Shown: positions 1 to 8,864 of the stretch, one piece after another
Position numbering within the stretch: the first letter of the stretch is position 1
Layout of the letters: the number at the start of each line of letters is the position of its first letter
Assembly: GCF_012955605.1 (NCBI RefSeq)
Contig: NZ_CP052135.1
Coordinates: forward strand, 1,395,501 to 1,459,500
Direction: 5' to 3'
Length of the DNA: 64,000 bases
From: Bacillus fonticola
Lineage (GTDB): Bacteria; Bacillota; Bacilli; Bacillales; JC228
Made by a program: the position numbers and the translations under genes
Notes under the pieces: generated by a model
What the model was told of the DNA's origin: nothing
Seen by the model: only the letters and a program-made list of their open reading frames with translations
The model's database searches: none

Positions 1-216
1 GGTGTGATGAAGAGTGCTTCAGGGAATAAAATGAACGAGACGAACCCGCATAGAGGCTGGGCAGAAGAAACATTGTTAAAATCTTATCTTTTTGGAGTGC
101 TGCAACCCCATGTATCGAATAAACAATTTGCCAATGAGGTCCTTGACTTACAAAGTCGTCGACTCCTTACAAATGAAGTTACACCTAGAGGCGGACGAGC
201 TACATTACACACCTGA
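1..216 (+). CDS. C-terminal end of a CitE-like (HpcH/HpaI aldolase) protein, partial
   Basis: This frame is open from the window edge to a TGA at 214-216, so only the last ~71 residues are present. The visible stretch around residues 8-35 (KMNETNPHRGWAEE, then a hydrophobic LKSYLFGVL) resembles the C-terminus I associate with the citrate-lyase-beta-like protein of Ter biosynthetic modules. That fits its place directly upstream of the TRSP phosphoribosyltransferase. The frame overlaps the next gene by about 107 nt, which is unusual. The last ~35 residues may be read-through sequence after loss of an earlier stop. The family call rests on a short segment and on neighbours, so it is tentative. 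Confidence 0.5.
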   Translation, partial: GVMKSASGNKMNETNPHRGWAEETLLKSYLFGVLQPHVSNKQFANEVLDLQSRRLLTNEVTPRGGRATLHT

Positions 217-1396
217 CCAACTTTTTCAAATGGCGGCACGAAAAAATCCAAAACGTGCTTATTTGTTTGTGAGTAAAGTGATTGGAAAGCATATCGCAGT
301 AAATCCAGCTGTTGCTTTTCAGTTTGCTTCGCAGCTAGCGAATAAAGTTGCTGAAGTTCTTCCTTGTTCCAAAAGAAAAACGAGATGGAAGCCACATACC
401 CCTGTTTCCTTCTTCGGTTACGCAGAAACAGCTACAGGACTTGCGCACGCTGTCTTTCGAGAATTTGAAAATGCGAGTTTTTTGCATTCTACCCGCGTGC
501 GCTTTCCGAATGTGACACCACTTTTTTCATTTGAAGAAGAGCACTCTCATGCAACGCGCCATGACGTTTACGCAACGCAAACCCATTTCCATTTTGATAG
601 ACCGCTCGTGTTGGTAGATGATGAAATCTCAACCGGGAACACAATCATGAACACGATACAATCACTACACGACAAAATCCCTCGAAAGCATTATGTTGTA
701 GCTAGTTTATTGGATTGGCGAACTGCACCCGAACAAGAAGCGTTTATTGCATTAGAAGCGAAATTAGGTTGTCGAATTGATACAGTTACCTTATTGAAGG
801 GAGAGCGCGAACAAATTGGCCATTTAACCGATACGGATCCACAGTGGGAGAAGTGCTCAACACACTCGGATGTTGTACTAAAGGTATCGTCTCTCTCTTC
901 CCTACATGCACTGCCGCTAGACGAGACGAACCTCCCGCGTAGAAGGGAAACTGGACGCTTTGGATTGACAAGTGAAGATCAAATTCGAGTGGACCAATGG
1001 TGTCATCAAGTAGGTGAGTGTTTGCGGGAAAAACGGAAGGGAAGTCAAACGCTAGTTCTCGGTACAGGGGAATTTATGTACCTGCCAATGCGTATTGCTC
1101 TTTCTATGGGTGAAGGTGTTGTAATGCAATCGACGACAAGGAGCCCTATATTAGTTCGAGATACGCCAGATTACGCTGTTCGACATGGCTTACAGTTTGA
1201 CTCTATAGAGGGAGAGTCGCTAACTGAATACGTGTATAACGTAGGAGAAGGGATGTACGATGAGCTCTTCCTATTACTCGAGACAATGCCCTACCCAGCA
1301 CATGTGCAAAGTGTCGTTGCAACGTGCAAAGAGCTGGGGATTGAGCATGTACACGTATACACACTCGCAAAGGAAAAAGAGGGGTCACTTACATGA
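110..1396 (+). CDS. Phosphoribosyltransferase with TRSP domain (Ter stress module)
   Basis: Predicted cytosolic enzyme of the Ter-linked biosynthetic module, which has been proposed (Anantharaman, Iyer and Aravind) to make a nucleoside-like metabolite; no activity is proven. A PRPP-binding loop LVDDEISTGNT lies near residues 168-178, typical of the orotate-PRTase fold. The C-terminal third carries QSTTRSPI, whose residues 343-346 (TRSP) name the TRSP domain. I chose the ATG at 110 because GGAG lies 12 nt upstream and the conserved LPMRSLTYKV follows shortly; an in-frame TTG at 92 is an alternative. The gene overlaps the StiP gene by 4 nt, so the three genes to 3272 look translationally coupled. 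Confidence 0.82.
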   Translation: MYRINNLPMRSLTYKVVDSLQMKLHLEADELHYTPDQLFQMAARKNPKRAYLFVSKVIGKHIAVNPAVAFQFASQLANKVAEVLPCSKRKTRWKPHTPVSFFGYAETATGLAHAVFREFENASFLHSTRVRFPNVTPLFSFEEEHSHATRHDVYATQTHFHFDRPLVLVDDEISTGNTIMNTIQSLHDKIPRKHYVVASLLDWRTAPEQEAFIALEAKLGCRIDTVTLLKGEREQIGHLTDTDPQWEKCSTHSDVVLKVSSLSSLHALPLDETNLPRRRETGRFGLTSEDQIRVDQWCHQVGECLREKRKGSQTLVLGTGEFMYLPMRIALSMGEGVVMQSTTRSPILVRDTPDYAVRHGLQFDSIEGESLTEYVYNVGEGMYDELFLLLETMPYPAHVQSVVATCKELGIEHVHVYTLAKEKEGSLT

Positions 1397-2481
1397 AAAA
1401 CCTTACTCACACGAGTTTTTCCGCAGAAGACTGCACGGTGTTGTTGACTGATTTGTCCGATGCCTCGGTTGAAGAAACGAGAGAGAAACGAGAGCGAGGG
1501 ATCCAATTAGGAACGTCCCATTATAGCGAAACACTCTTAAGAGAGACCCTTCCAACTGAGACGTATTCGATTATTTTTGAACAAGCTATTCGCCGTGAAG
1601 GGAAACAAGTAGCACAGCTCGTCGCAAATTGTGCGAAGAATCTTTGGGACAAGTATGGGGGTCGCTTTGTGCTTGTGAGCTTAGCGCGAGCAGGTACACC
1701 AGCTGGGGTGCTCGTTAAGCGTTATATTCAGCAAGCATGGGGCGCTTCCATCCCTCACTATACAGTATCCATCTTACGAGATCGGGGTCTTGATGAGAAT
1801 GCCATCCATACGATTGTAGAGGCACACCCCGGTCTTCCGCTACAGTTTTTTGATGGATGGACAGGAAAAGGAACGATAACGAGAGAGTTACAAAAAGCGT
1901 GTAACTTTTGGAACGAACGGTATACGCCCGCTATCTCCTCGGACCTTGCTGTATTAGCAGACCCTGGGAGGTGTGCGTCCGTTTCTGGAACGGAAAGAGA
2001 CGTGTTACTTCCCCATGCATGTTTAAATGCAACGGTTACTGGTTTGCTTAGTCGAACGATATGGAATGAGAAATTTTTAGCACCGAATGATTATCATGGA
2101 GTAAAAGTTTATCAGGAATGGCAAAAGTACGACGTCACAAATGGGTATATTCAGGAAATTGCGAATTGGTTTTCAGCTGTACAGCCGCAAGTGACGGATC
2201 AAGTTGATAAGATGTCGTTCAAAGGTGAGTACGTTGTGCATAAACTTCAGAAAGAGTGGGGGTTGCCAACTGCTCATTTTATCAAACCAGGTATTGGTGA
2301 AACGACACGTGTTTTATTACGGAGAGTCCCTTGGAAAGTTCTGGTGAATAATGCCTCGTCACCACAGGTGCAGCACATTTTACAGCTTGCTAAAGAAAAA
2401 CAGGTAGATGTAATTGAAACTGATACTGGACATTATGCCGCTGTAGGGTTGATTCAACCTTTAGAAGGTGCAAACACATGA
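1393..2481 (+). CDS. StiP-family protein with C-terminal PELOTA-like domain (Ter stress module)
   Basis: A 362-residue protein of the stress-induced StiP family. It is described as a cysteine-protease-like or PRTase-related domain, and its biochemical role is unproven. The middle region (roughly residues 90-270) has the conserved LVSLARAGTPAGVLVKRY segment and a LLSRTIWNEKF segment typical of the family. The last ~80 residues, from about KPGIGETTRVLLRRVPWK, resemble the PELOTA RNA-binding domain found fused to StiP. It starts inside the stop of the upstream PRTase gene (ATGA overlap) and overlaps the HAD gene by 4 nt. These three genes are therefore probably expressed together as the metabolite-making half of the Ter system. 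Confidence 0.82.
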   Translation: MKNLTHTSFSAEDCTVLLTDLSDASVEETREKRERGIQLGTSHYSETLLRETLPTETYSIIFEQAIRREGKQVAQLVANCAKNLWDKYGGRFVLVSLARAGTPAGVLVKRYIQQAWGASIPHYTVSILRDRGLDENAIHTIVEAHPGLPLQFFDGWTGKGTITRELQKACNFWNERYTPAISSDLAVLADPGRCASVSGTERDVLLPHACLNATVTGLLSRTIWNEKFLAPNDYHGVKVYQEWQKYDVTNGYIQEIANWFSAVQPQVTDQVDKMSFKGEYVVHKLQKEWGLPTAHFIKPGIGETTRVLLRRVPWKVLVNNASSPQVQHILQLAKEKQVDVIETDTGHYAAVGLIQPLEGANT

Positions 2482-3272
2482 TTTTTATCGATTTGGATAG
2501 AACGATCGTCTATTCAAAAAAATGGGTTAGAAAAACAGAGGCTCATGACGAGTTGGTTCGTATAGAAGAAACAGAAAGAGCTACCTCTTTTATAACGCAG
2601 AATGTGGCAACTCTTCTTTCACAATATCATCATCATATTATTCCTATTACTGCCCGTTCCCTGGATCAGTTTACTCGGTTACAGAAACCGTTCTCACGGT
2701 ATGCGTTTCCGTACGTTGTTTGTGTGAACGGGGGCGAGCTATACCGCAGAGGTACCGTAGAAGAACAGTATAAACAGATTACAGATAAAATGTGGGGTAA
2801 TACAGTATCTCCCGAAAAGCTTTGCGGGATGATGAAACTGCCACGATACGGACAAGCGCGGATCGTGTCCGGAATCTATATAACAGTAAAAGGGGACGGT
2901 GTGGTCGAAGAGACTGATAGGTTACAAGAATTTGTGCAAAGATACGGGTATCGTTGTTTGCCACACGGAAATCGCCTATACATTTTACCGTATTTTTGTG
3001 AAAAAAGGCGTGCTGTTGAATATATCCAATCAAAATTAAACTTACAAACTATTCTTGTAGCGGGTGACTCTTGGATTGATCAGGATATGCTAAGCATTGC
3101 CTCAAGTGGGATCGTTCCTAGACATGGAGAACTTGCACGGTGGGCGAATCAACAACCACATCTCTCCGTAACAAATCATACAGGTCCGCTTGCTGGGGAG
3201 GAGATTATGCAATACCTTCTGAATCGTCTTGAAAAAAACGACGAAGAACTAAGTACAATAAACCACCAGTAG
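2478..3272 (+). CDS. HAD-superfamily hydrolase (Ter stress module)
   Basis: Predicted cytosolic phosphatase of the HAD superfamily, 264 residues. Motif I is at the very N-terminus (FIDLDRTIV, nucleophile and acid/base Asp), and the C-terminal AGDSWIDQDM holds the Mg-binding acidic motif IV. The region between is long enough for a type-II cap like that of sucrose/trehalose phosphatases. It starts within the stop of the StiP gene (ATGA), so it is the last gene of a tightly coupled PRTase-StiP-HAD operon. In the Ter model this enzyme dephosphorylates the product of the PRTase; that is inference from the family context. Its 3' end overlaps a small convergent gene by 68 nt. Confidence 0.82.
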   Translation: MIFIDLDRTIVYSKKWVRKTEAHDELVRIEETERATSFITQNVATLLSQYHHHIIPITARSLDQFTRLQKPFSRYAFPYVVCVNGGELYRRGTVEEQYKQITDKMWGNTVSPEKLCGMMKLPRYGQARIVSGIYITVKGDGVVEETDRLQEFVQRYGYRCLPHGNRLYILPYFCEKRRAVEYIQSKLNLQTILVAGDSWIDQDMLSIASSGIVPRHGELARWANQQPHLSVTNHTGPLAGEEIMQYLLNRLEKNDEELSTINHQ

Positions 3273-3438
3273 CATAAAAAATCGGTGAAGTAAGCCAGAA
3301 TGATAACTTCGAAGAAAGGAGCCATCCGATAATGGCACTATATACGATTAAGTCTAGCAGAATCCATCTTCCGCTCGTAAGTACGGACTGCACCACCTCG
3401 GCTTCTTCTCTAGTTCCACGTGGAAAGCGCCATCTCAT
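3205..3438 (-). CDS. Small two-helix membrane protein of unknown function
   Basis: A 77-residue predicted protein with two hydrophobic stretches (around WILLDLIVYSAIIGWLL and ATGGLLYLVLRRFF) flanked by basic and acidic ends. It is probably a two-pass membrane protein. AAAGG lies 9 nt before the ATG at 3438, which I prefer to the upstream GTG at 3447. It runs convergent to the HAD gene and overlaps its last 68 nt. I do not recognise a family. It could be a chance frame, but the well-placed ribosome binding site and the clean helix pattern favour a real gene. Confidence 0.5.
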   Translation of the reverse strand: MRWRFPRGTREEAEVVQSVLTSGRWILLDLIVYSAIIGWLLSSKLSFWLTSPIFYATGGLLYLVLRRFFQDDSEGIA

Positions 3439-3581
3439 AAAGAACACCCTTTCAAACTGAATTACTGTCTGTATATTCTAAAGGGGCCTTTTTGGTGACG
3501 ATTGTAGTTGTTTACTAAAGAATGAAAGGCTAATACCGTGACGTCCTAGTAATGGATCTCTACTAAAACCTCACTGTCCAT

Positions 3582-3645
3582 GGGCCCAACGTATAGCCAC
3601 TCACGGCCTGTGAGCGAACCTTTTCTGACCCACATCGTTGGGCCC
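3582..3645. other. Nested inverted repeats upstream of yceG
   Basis: GGGCCCAACG at 3582-3591 is exactly complementary to CGTTGGGCCC at 3636-3645. A second hairpin, CTCAC (3600-3604) with GTGAG (3610-3614), lies inside. No T-tract follows, so it is not a simple terminator. It sits in the 281-nt gap before yceG and could be a structured leader or a protein-binding site. Confidence 0.5.
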
Positions 3646-3728
3646 TCAGAGTAAACTGTTTCCAAACAATTTTGACGTATGGTACACTAAAGTGAATAAA
3701 GCAGAATGTAAAAGGGGATTGGGAACAG

Positions 3729-5366
3729 ATGGCAAATGAACAATCCATTGGGCAATTTGACCCGAAACCACTTTCTATTCATGATGAAACACAATGGAAA
3801 GATTGGTTAATAAAACCTTTTTCAGAAAGACCACATTTTAAACTATCGGGGCAAACACTTCATATAAGTCAACTTCTTGTTCGCGTGCTAGGCGTCCCAC
3901 TCGACGTAGATCAGTATTATAATGATCTGCTAGAGTTTTCCTCATTACCCGAATATGGAATAACGATACTTGACGATAAGCGGTTAGATCGTACGATTGA
4001 TCCTCAAAAATTTCAACACGCACAAGAATTAGTTCAAACAGCTAGTCAACAGAACTTGTCAATAAACCGCCTCATTGCTTTTGCAGATGGAAAACGTCTT
4101 CTCCCTAAGCATAGTCATCCTGCTATCCATAGAGGTCTTCGAACGGCGTTAATCAAAACATTGCATACGTTTCAAGAACAAGAGCAATTAGGGTTTCAAG
4201 CAGACACTTTTAGAAGAGTTTGGATTGATATTGTTAAGTGGACGGCAAACCATGCTATTCCAATGCTCGACGATATTTCTGTTGAAGAGCGCATGCCTCA
4301 TATTCTTTGGTATGGAGACGCTTCAAAAAGTCAGCAATATTTTCTTATTTACTTATGCTATATCGGGTGCGATGTGGTCACTGTTCATCCTGGAGGTGTA
4401 GACGTACTGGAGTGGTTCCCAGACAAAAGCTACGTACAAACATTTCCTGAACGAGATGATGAAGAAGTACCATTTCCTACAGAGAAAAGGCAAAGGAAAG
4501 CTACTGTCGCGTATAGGGCGAGCCAAGAAATGGATCGTGTGTTACACAATGAGCAATCGTCATTGTACAAACCTTGGCAGTTTCGTGAATACACACCGAA
4601 GGCCATCACATTACGCACGACGTATGACGAGGCATTTCTTATGACAAAAGAGAGAGCGTTTGTCCGTCCGAACTTCCATGTTGAAAATGGCGAGGTTCAC
4701 ATACCTAGTGTCTTTGTGAAAATTCAAGGTGTATCCAAGGATCGTAAAGAGTATTGGGATCGCCTGCACGATATTGTAGCACTAGAGCCCTCTTTACTCG
4801 TACAAAAATTCCCTTTTTCCAAAACGATTACTAGTGATTTCCGCTATCACTACCAACATGCGCTCGATCGTTCTGGCAAGCTTTCTCCTAAGAAAATGCG
4901 TCAAGCGCACTATTGGCAGTACAAGCACCTAGCAGAAGGATTGCAACAAGGTCTCGCCGAAATCATTCGGGATGTTTGTCAAGATCCGAAATTTGCAAAA
5001 CAAGGCTCTGACACAGATGAAGACGTGAAAGTGTTCCTTTTCACACAAGCAATGCACATTCCAGATGAGATGATGCGTATGCTTCAACAGTTTGATTATT
5101 CTCAAGCAGTACCTAAGCTCGTCCTTTATAACAATGAGCAAAATGGAACGCTATCAAGACACGATGCAGCTCTTTTGCGAATTCTTTCGAAGATGGGTAT
5201 CGACGTCTTTTTATATAATCCACCGGGTCATAACGATATTGAGCCTCATTTGGATGACGAGCTGTTTGATGTTCATTGGCTGGAGGATGTTGTGTTTGAT
5301 CAAGCATTTAAGGAACCGTCATTTCTAAAGAAAATGACGTGGGGTATGAAAAAATTCACGAGGTGA
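3729..5366 (+). CDS. yceG: YceG-family protein of the Ter stress system
   Basis: A 545-residue cytosolic protein resembling B. subtilis YceG, described as a putative component of the Ter-associated biosynthetic module. The family is defined by two diverged copies of the same domain, and two such halves are visible here (roughly residues 15-270 and 285-530; KPLSIHDETQWKDWLIKP starts the first and PKAITLRTTYDEAFLMTKER the second). AAAGGGG precedes the ATG by 13 nt. yceH follows after a few bases, and two TerD genes come next, the same set as the B. subtilis yceC-yceH operon in a different order. That operon is controlled by general and envelope stress sigma factors in B. subtilis; I could not identify a convincing matching promoter here. 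Confidence 0.88.
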   Translation: MANEQSIGQFDPKPLSIHDETQWKDWLIKPFSERPHFKLSGQTLHISQLLVRVLGVPLDVDQYYNDLLEFSSLPEYGITILDDKRLDRTIDPQKFQHAQELVQTASQQNLSINRLIAFADGKRLLPKHSHPAIHRGLRTALIKTLHTFQEQEQLGFQADTFRRVWIDIVKWTANHAIPMLDDISVEERMPHILWYGDASKSQQYFLIYLCYIGCDVVTVHPGGVDVLEWFPDKSYVQTFPERDDEEVPFPTEKRQRKATVAYRASQEMDRVLHNEQSSLYKPWQFREYTPKAITLRTTYDEAFLMTKERAFVRPNFHVENGEVHIPSVFVKIQGVSKDRKEYWDRLHDIVALEPSLLVQKFPFSKTITSDFRYHYQHALDRSGKLSPKKMRQAHYWQYKHLAEGLQQGLAEIIRDVCQDPKFAKQGSDTDEDVKVFLFTQAMHIPDEMMRMLQQFDYSQAVPKLVLYNNEQNGTLSRHDAALLRILSKMGIDVFLYNPPGHNDIEPHLDDELFDVHWLEDVVFDQAFKEPSFLKKMTWGMKKFTR

Positions 5367-5372
5367 TGATTG

Positions 5373-6494
5373 GTGACGAATACGGAAGCAACGCTGGACA
5401 TGCAACAACTTCCTGAAGAAAAATTATCGGAAGCAAAAGTTCCCGAATTAAAGCAAAAGTTACGACAAGAACCAGAAGTTAAAGAACTCGCTCTATCTAT
5501 TGACGAAAAAGATCAAATGCAAATGCTCGCATTCGGTAAGGAGCCAGCGCAGGAAATTTCCAAGTTTTCAGATGAGATTCTTCACAACATGCGAGGCACA
5601 AAGCTGGAAGATTCGAGTGTGTTATTAAAGCAACTCGGGAAAATCATGGACAAGTTTGATAAAAAGGACTTCGAAAATACTGGGAAGGGGTTATTTGGAA
5701 AACTTTTCAAGCGAGGGGAAAAACTCGTAGATAGATTGTTTTCTAAATACCAAACGATCGGTGGAGAAATCGATAAAGTTTATGTGGAAATCTCTAAATA
5801 TCAAGATGAAATGGTTCAGTCTACGAATGTGTTGGATCGGATGTATGAAGAGAACTATCGATACTACATCACGCTTGAGAAGTACGTTGTTGCTGGTGAA
5901 ATGAAATTAGAAGAGCTAAAAACAACGATACTTCCCCAATTGGAAGCAAAGGCTACGAGTGGAGACCAATTGGCGACGATGCAGCTGGACACTTTGAAAA
6001 ATGCAGTCGATTTATTAGAGACGCGTATTTACGATTTAGAAATGGCCAAAATGGTCTCTCTACAAACCGCCCCGCAGATTCGATTGTTGCAGCGTGGAAA
6101 CACAAAACTGATCGGAAAAATTAATTCAGCATTCGTGACTACTATTCCAATCTTTAAAAACGGTCTTATTCAAGCTGTTTCTGCTAAACGTCAGAAATTA
6201 GTGGCAGACTCTATGAGTGAACTTGACCGCCGTACGAACGAGATGCTTGTGAAGAATGCACAAAATATTTCTTCGCAAAGTACAGAAATTGCAAAATTGG
6301 CAGGAAGCCCATCCATTAAGCTCGAAACTGTTGAAGAAACGTGGAACATCATTATGAAAGGGATGGAAGAAACGAAGTCTATTGAGGACGAGAATCGCCG
6401 GTTACGTGAGCAAGGATCGGTTAAAATGTTAGAATTACAGGAGAAGTTTCAAAATATGAAACAAAATGCATCTGCTAGTCGTACAAATAACTAA
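5373..6494 (+). CDS. yceH: TelA/YceH toxic-anion resistance protein
   Basis: A 373-residue, highly charged and largely helical protein of the TelA/KlaA family, linked to tellurite and other stress resistance; its molecular role is not settled. Long heptad-rich helices run through residues ~90-350, including a KIMDKFDKKDFENTGKGLFG segment and a NVLDRMYEENYRYYITLEKY segment typical of TelA. I chose GTG at 5373 because GAGGTGAT lies about 8 nt upstream; a TTG at 5370 is also in frame. It follows yceG by 6 nt and is followed 27 nt later by a TerD gene, so all four are probably one transcript. Confidence 0.88.
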   Translation: MTNTEATLDMQQLPEEKLSEAKVPELKQKLRQEPEVKELALSIDEKDQMQMLAFGKEPAQEISKFSDEILHNMRGTKLEDSSVLLKQLGKIMDKFDKKDFENTGKGLFGKLFKRGEKLVDRLFSKYQTIGGEIDKVYVEISKYQDEMVQSTNVLDRMYEENYRYYITLEKYVVAGEMKLEELKTTILPQLEAKATSGDQLATMQLDTLKNAVDLLETRIYDLEMAKMVSLQTAPQIRLLQRGNTKLIGKINSAFVTTIPIFKNGLIQAVSAKRQKLVADSMSELDRRTNEMLVKNAQNISSQSTEIAKLAGSPSIKLETVEETWNIIMKGMEETKSIEDENRRLREQGSVKMLELQEKFQNMKQNASASRTNN

Positions 6495-6521
6495 ACTAAA
6501 CAGGAATAAGGAGTGAATAGT

Positions 6522-7133
6522 ATGGCGATTTCTTTACAAAAAGGACAACGTGTTGACTTAACGAAGGGGAATACAGGTTTATCTCGTGTACTTGTAGGAC
6601 TCGGCTGGGATCCTGTAGAAACCCGAGGTGGCGGACTCTTCGGTTCGTTATTTGGCGGTGGTGGTGGCCAAAACGTTGATTGTGACGCATCAGTCCTGAT
6701 GCTAGACGAAAACGATAAAGTTCGTACAACAAATCAAGTGATCTACTTTGGAAACTTGAAGAGTGAATGTGGAAGCATTGTACACACTGGAGACAATTTA
6801 ACGGGCGATGGAGATGGTGATGACGAGCAATTGTATGTCGAATTAAATAAGGTACCATCGAACATCCAAAAACTTGTATTTGTTGTGAACATCTATGATG
6901 TAGTGAAACGTAAACAACATTTTGGTATGATTAAAAATGCTTTCATCCGAGTTGTAAATCCAGCTAACAACGATACGTTACTTCGCTACAATTTGTCAGA
7001 AGATTATTCTGGAAAGCTTAGCTTAATTGTAGGGGAGATGTATCGTCAAGGTTCAGAGTGGAAATTTGCGGCGACGGGTAACGGGACAGAAGATACAGGT
7101 ATCCGTGAGCTCGTCAAACGCTATTCAGCTTAA
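6522..7133 (+). CDS. TerD-family stress protein (first copy)
   Basis: A 203-residue TerD-domain protein. TerD proteins bind calcium and act in tellurite, phage and envelope stress responses. The start MAISLQKGQRVDL is typical of the family. Acidic calcium-site motifs DCDASVLMLDENDK and GDGDGDDEQL are intact. Unlike the second copy it has a glycine-rich insertion (GGGLFGSLFGGGGG) near residues 35-48 between the first strands. I chose ATG at 6522, 8 nt after GGAG; an in-frame GTG lies at 6513. It sits between yceH and a second TerD gene. Confidence 0.93.
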   Translation: MAISLQKGQRVDLTKGNTGLSRVLVGLGWDPVETRGGGLFGSLFGGGGGQNVDCDASVLMLDENDKVRTTNQVIYFGNLKSECGSIVHTGDNLTGDGDGDDEQLYVELNKVPSNIQKLVFVVNIYDVVKRKQHFGMIKNAFIRVVNPANNDTLLRYNLSEDYSGKLSLIVGEMYRQGSEWKFAATGNGTEDTGIRELVKRYSA

Positions 7134-7203
7134 TTTTTAGTACTCTTTATACACATTACTTAGAAACGATCACACACTTATTAAAGTAAGGGAGCGAGCT
7201 TTC

Positions 7204-7782
7204 GTGACGATTAACTTACAAAAAGGGCAGAAAATTGATCTAACGAAAACAAACCCGGGTTTAACAAAAGCAATCATTGGACTCGGCTGGGATATCAATC
7301 AATTTGACGGTACGCAGGAATTTGATTTAGATGCGTCAGCTTTCTTAGTAGGTGCATCTGGCTCTGTACAACAAGATATCGATTTTATATTTTACAACAA
7401 TGTGAAACACCCATCTGGCGGTGTAGAGCATACGGGAGATAACCGGACTGGTAAAGGGGACGGGGATGATGAGCAAATTTTGCTAGATTTTACGAAAATT
7501 CCTGCACACGTTGATAAGGTAGCCGTTGCGGTAACCATTCATGATGCGGAAGCACGTCATCAAAACTTTGGTCAAGTATCAAATGCGTTCGTTCGCGTCG
7601 TTGATGATGCCAATTCTAATGAGATTCTTCGCTTTGATTTAGGAGAAGACTTTTCTGTGGAAACAGCCGTTGTCGTTTGTGAGCTTTACCGACATAACGG
7701 AGAATGGAAATTCAATGCAGTCGGAAGTGGATTTCAAGGTGGATTAGCCTCCCTGTGTCGTAACTATGGACTAGAAGTTTAG
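7204..7782 (+). CDS. TerD-family stress protein (second copy)
   Basis: A 192-residue TerD-domain protein. Both calcium-site acidic motifs are present (DLDASAFLV and [10 protein letters not shown]), and a conserved [14 protein letters not shown] lies near the C-terminus. It lacks the glycine-rich insertion of the upstream copy, so the two have diverged. It starts with GTG at 7204, 9 nt after AAGGGAG. It is the last gene of the yceG-yceH-TerD-TerD cluster and is followed 19 nt later by a strong terminator. Confidence 0.93.
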   Translation: MTINLQKGQKIDLTKTNPGLTKAIIGLGWDINQFDGTQEFDLDASAFLVGASGSVQQDIDFIFYNNVKHPSGGVEHTGDNRTGKGDGDDEQILLDFTKIPAHVDKVAVAVTIHDAEARHQNFGQVSNAFVRVVDDANSNEILRFDLGEDFSVETAVVVCELYRHNGEWKFNAVGSGFQGGLASLCRNYGLEV

Positions 7783-7801
7783 CTTTAATGTGAAAATGAG
7801 G

Positions 7802-7838
7802 AGAGGAGATCTATAAATAGATCTCCTCTTTTTATTTT
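7802..7838 (+). terminator. Rho-independent terminator of the Ter/yce cluster
   Basis: A perfect 13-bp stem (AGAGGAGATCTAT at 7802-7814 with its complement at 7817-7829) is followed by TTTTTATTTT. It ends the TerD gene cluster. Confidence 0.92.
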
Positions 7839-7900
7839 GGAATCACCTATCGTGGTTTCCGCCAGAACATGGGTGGTTTTAAAACGTTGTAATAGTAAAA

Positions 7901-7944
7901 TTTCTGACATAAAGGTTCAGAAAGTTCTAGTAATCTGTTATAAT
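7901..7944 (+). promoter_or_regulatory. Candidate promoter with overlapping inverted repeat
   Basis: TTTCTGA (7901-7907) and TCAGAAA (7917-7923) form a perfect 7-bp inverted repeat with a 9-nt spacer. A TATAAT box lies at 7939-7944, and TTCAGA, a weak -35, overlaps the right arm at the expected spacing. This looks like a repressor-controlled promoter for the secreted protease gene at 8125, with a ~175-nt leader. The rest of the 7839-8124 gap shows nothing I can name. Confidence 0.4.
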
Positions 7945-8124
7945 AGATACATAGTTATTAAGAGTGTAATGAACTAAGATTTCAGCGTTAGGAACAACAC
8001 AGTCTATGATTCACATAGAAATATACTCACATTCCCTTTGGAGTTCAACACTGCGCACCCATACCTGTTGAAACAGCATGAACACTACATCTAGGAGAAC
8101 ATCTATTCAGGAGGTGCATGCAAA

Positions 8125-8847
8125 TTGAAACGGCGATGGCCACTTATTTTAGTGTTACTTTGTATACCCCTCGTAGGATTCCAAGCTTCAAATCTATTGC
8201 AGATAGGTAGACCTTTGCAAGCATTCTCAACATCATCCGCACTTTATCAAAATATGACGCTGACCAATGAGGATGTCTTGGGGCGTATTCTTATCTTACC
8301 TGAAAAATCATTTAACGAAGTGGAGGCAGCTCATATGATTCAACGCCTCGACCAACTTCCAGCTGAGTTACTCCAAGAACTTGTTAACCAAGAAGTTACT
8401 ATCCGCTTATTTAATGGTGCACTTACTGACTTTACTACGACCGAACGTCTGCAAGGTGTTAGACCTCGTGGCTATGAAAATTCTCTCCTAACTTGGGATG
8501 ATGTTCCCGGAATGGGTGGACAAAAGACTGTATATGCGAAAATAGGTGCCAGCCAAAAAGGAAATGGTCACGGTTCTGTCAATTTAGAACTACACGAGCT
8601 CGCCCATACGATTGACAAGGTCGTTTACAAGTTTGCTAGAGATGATGTACACTTCATACAAGCGTGGAAAAAGGAGGCTCCTCAACTCTTTCCAGGCCAA
8701 GCCTATTTTTCGAATTATCCAGAAGAGTACTTTGCAGAAACGTTTGCTTATTATTATTACACATCACTTACGAAACAAGAGTTGTATGAAAAGGCTCCAG
8801 AAACGTTTGTTTACTTTCAAGAATTAGAAGAACGATTACGTAATTAA
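8125..8847 (+). CDS. Secreted lethal-factor/PPEP-like zinc metalloprotease
   Basis: A 240-residue exported protein of the anthrax-lethal-factor-related (ATLF/M34) metalloprotease fold, to which Pro-Pro endopeptidases belong. Residues 1-22 form a signal sequence (KRR then a hydrophobic core). The zinc motif is HELAHTID near residue 158, and the third-ligand region is [14 protein letters not shown] near residue 200. The arrangement and size fit a single catalytic domain without binding or translocation domains. It is therefore more likely a cell-surface or secreted housekeeping protease than a toxin. It starts with TTG at 8125, 8 nt after AGGAGGTG. It stands alone between the Ter locus and thyA. 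The substrate is unknown. Confidence 0.82.
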   Translation: MKRRWPLILVLLCIPLVGFQASNLLQIGRPLQAFSTSSALYQNMTLTNEDVLGRILILPEKSFNEVEAAHMIQRLDQLPAELLQELVNQEVTIRLFNGALTDFTTTERLQGVRPRGYENSLLTWDDVPGMGGQKTVYAKIGASQKGNGHGSVNLELHELAHTIDKVVYKFARDDVHFIQAWKKEAPQLFPGQAYFSNYPEEYFAETFAYYYYTSLTKQELYEKAPETFVYFQELEERLRN

Positions 8848-8864
8848 AAAAGGGTGAACTACTT

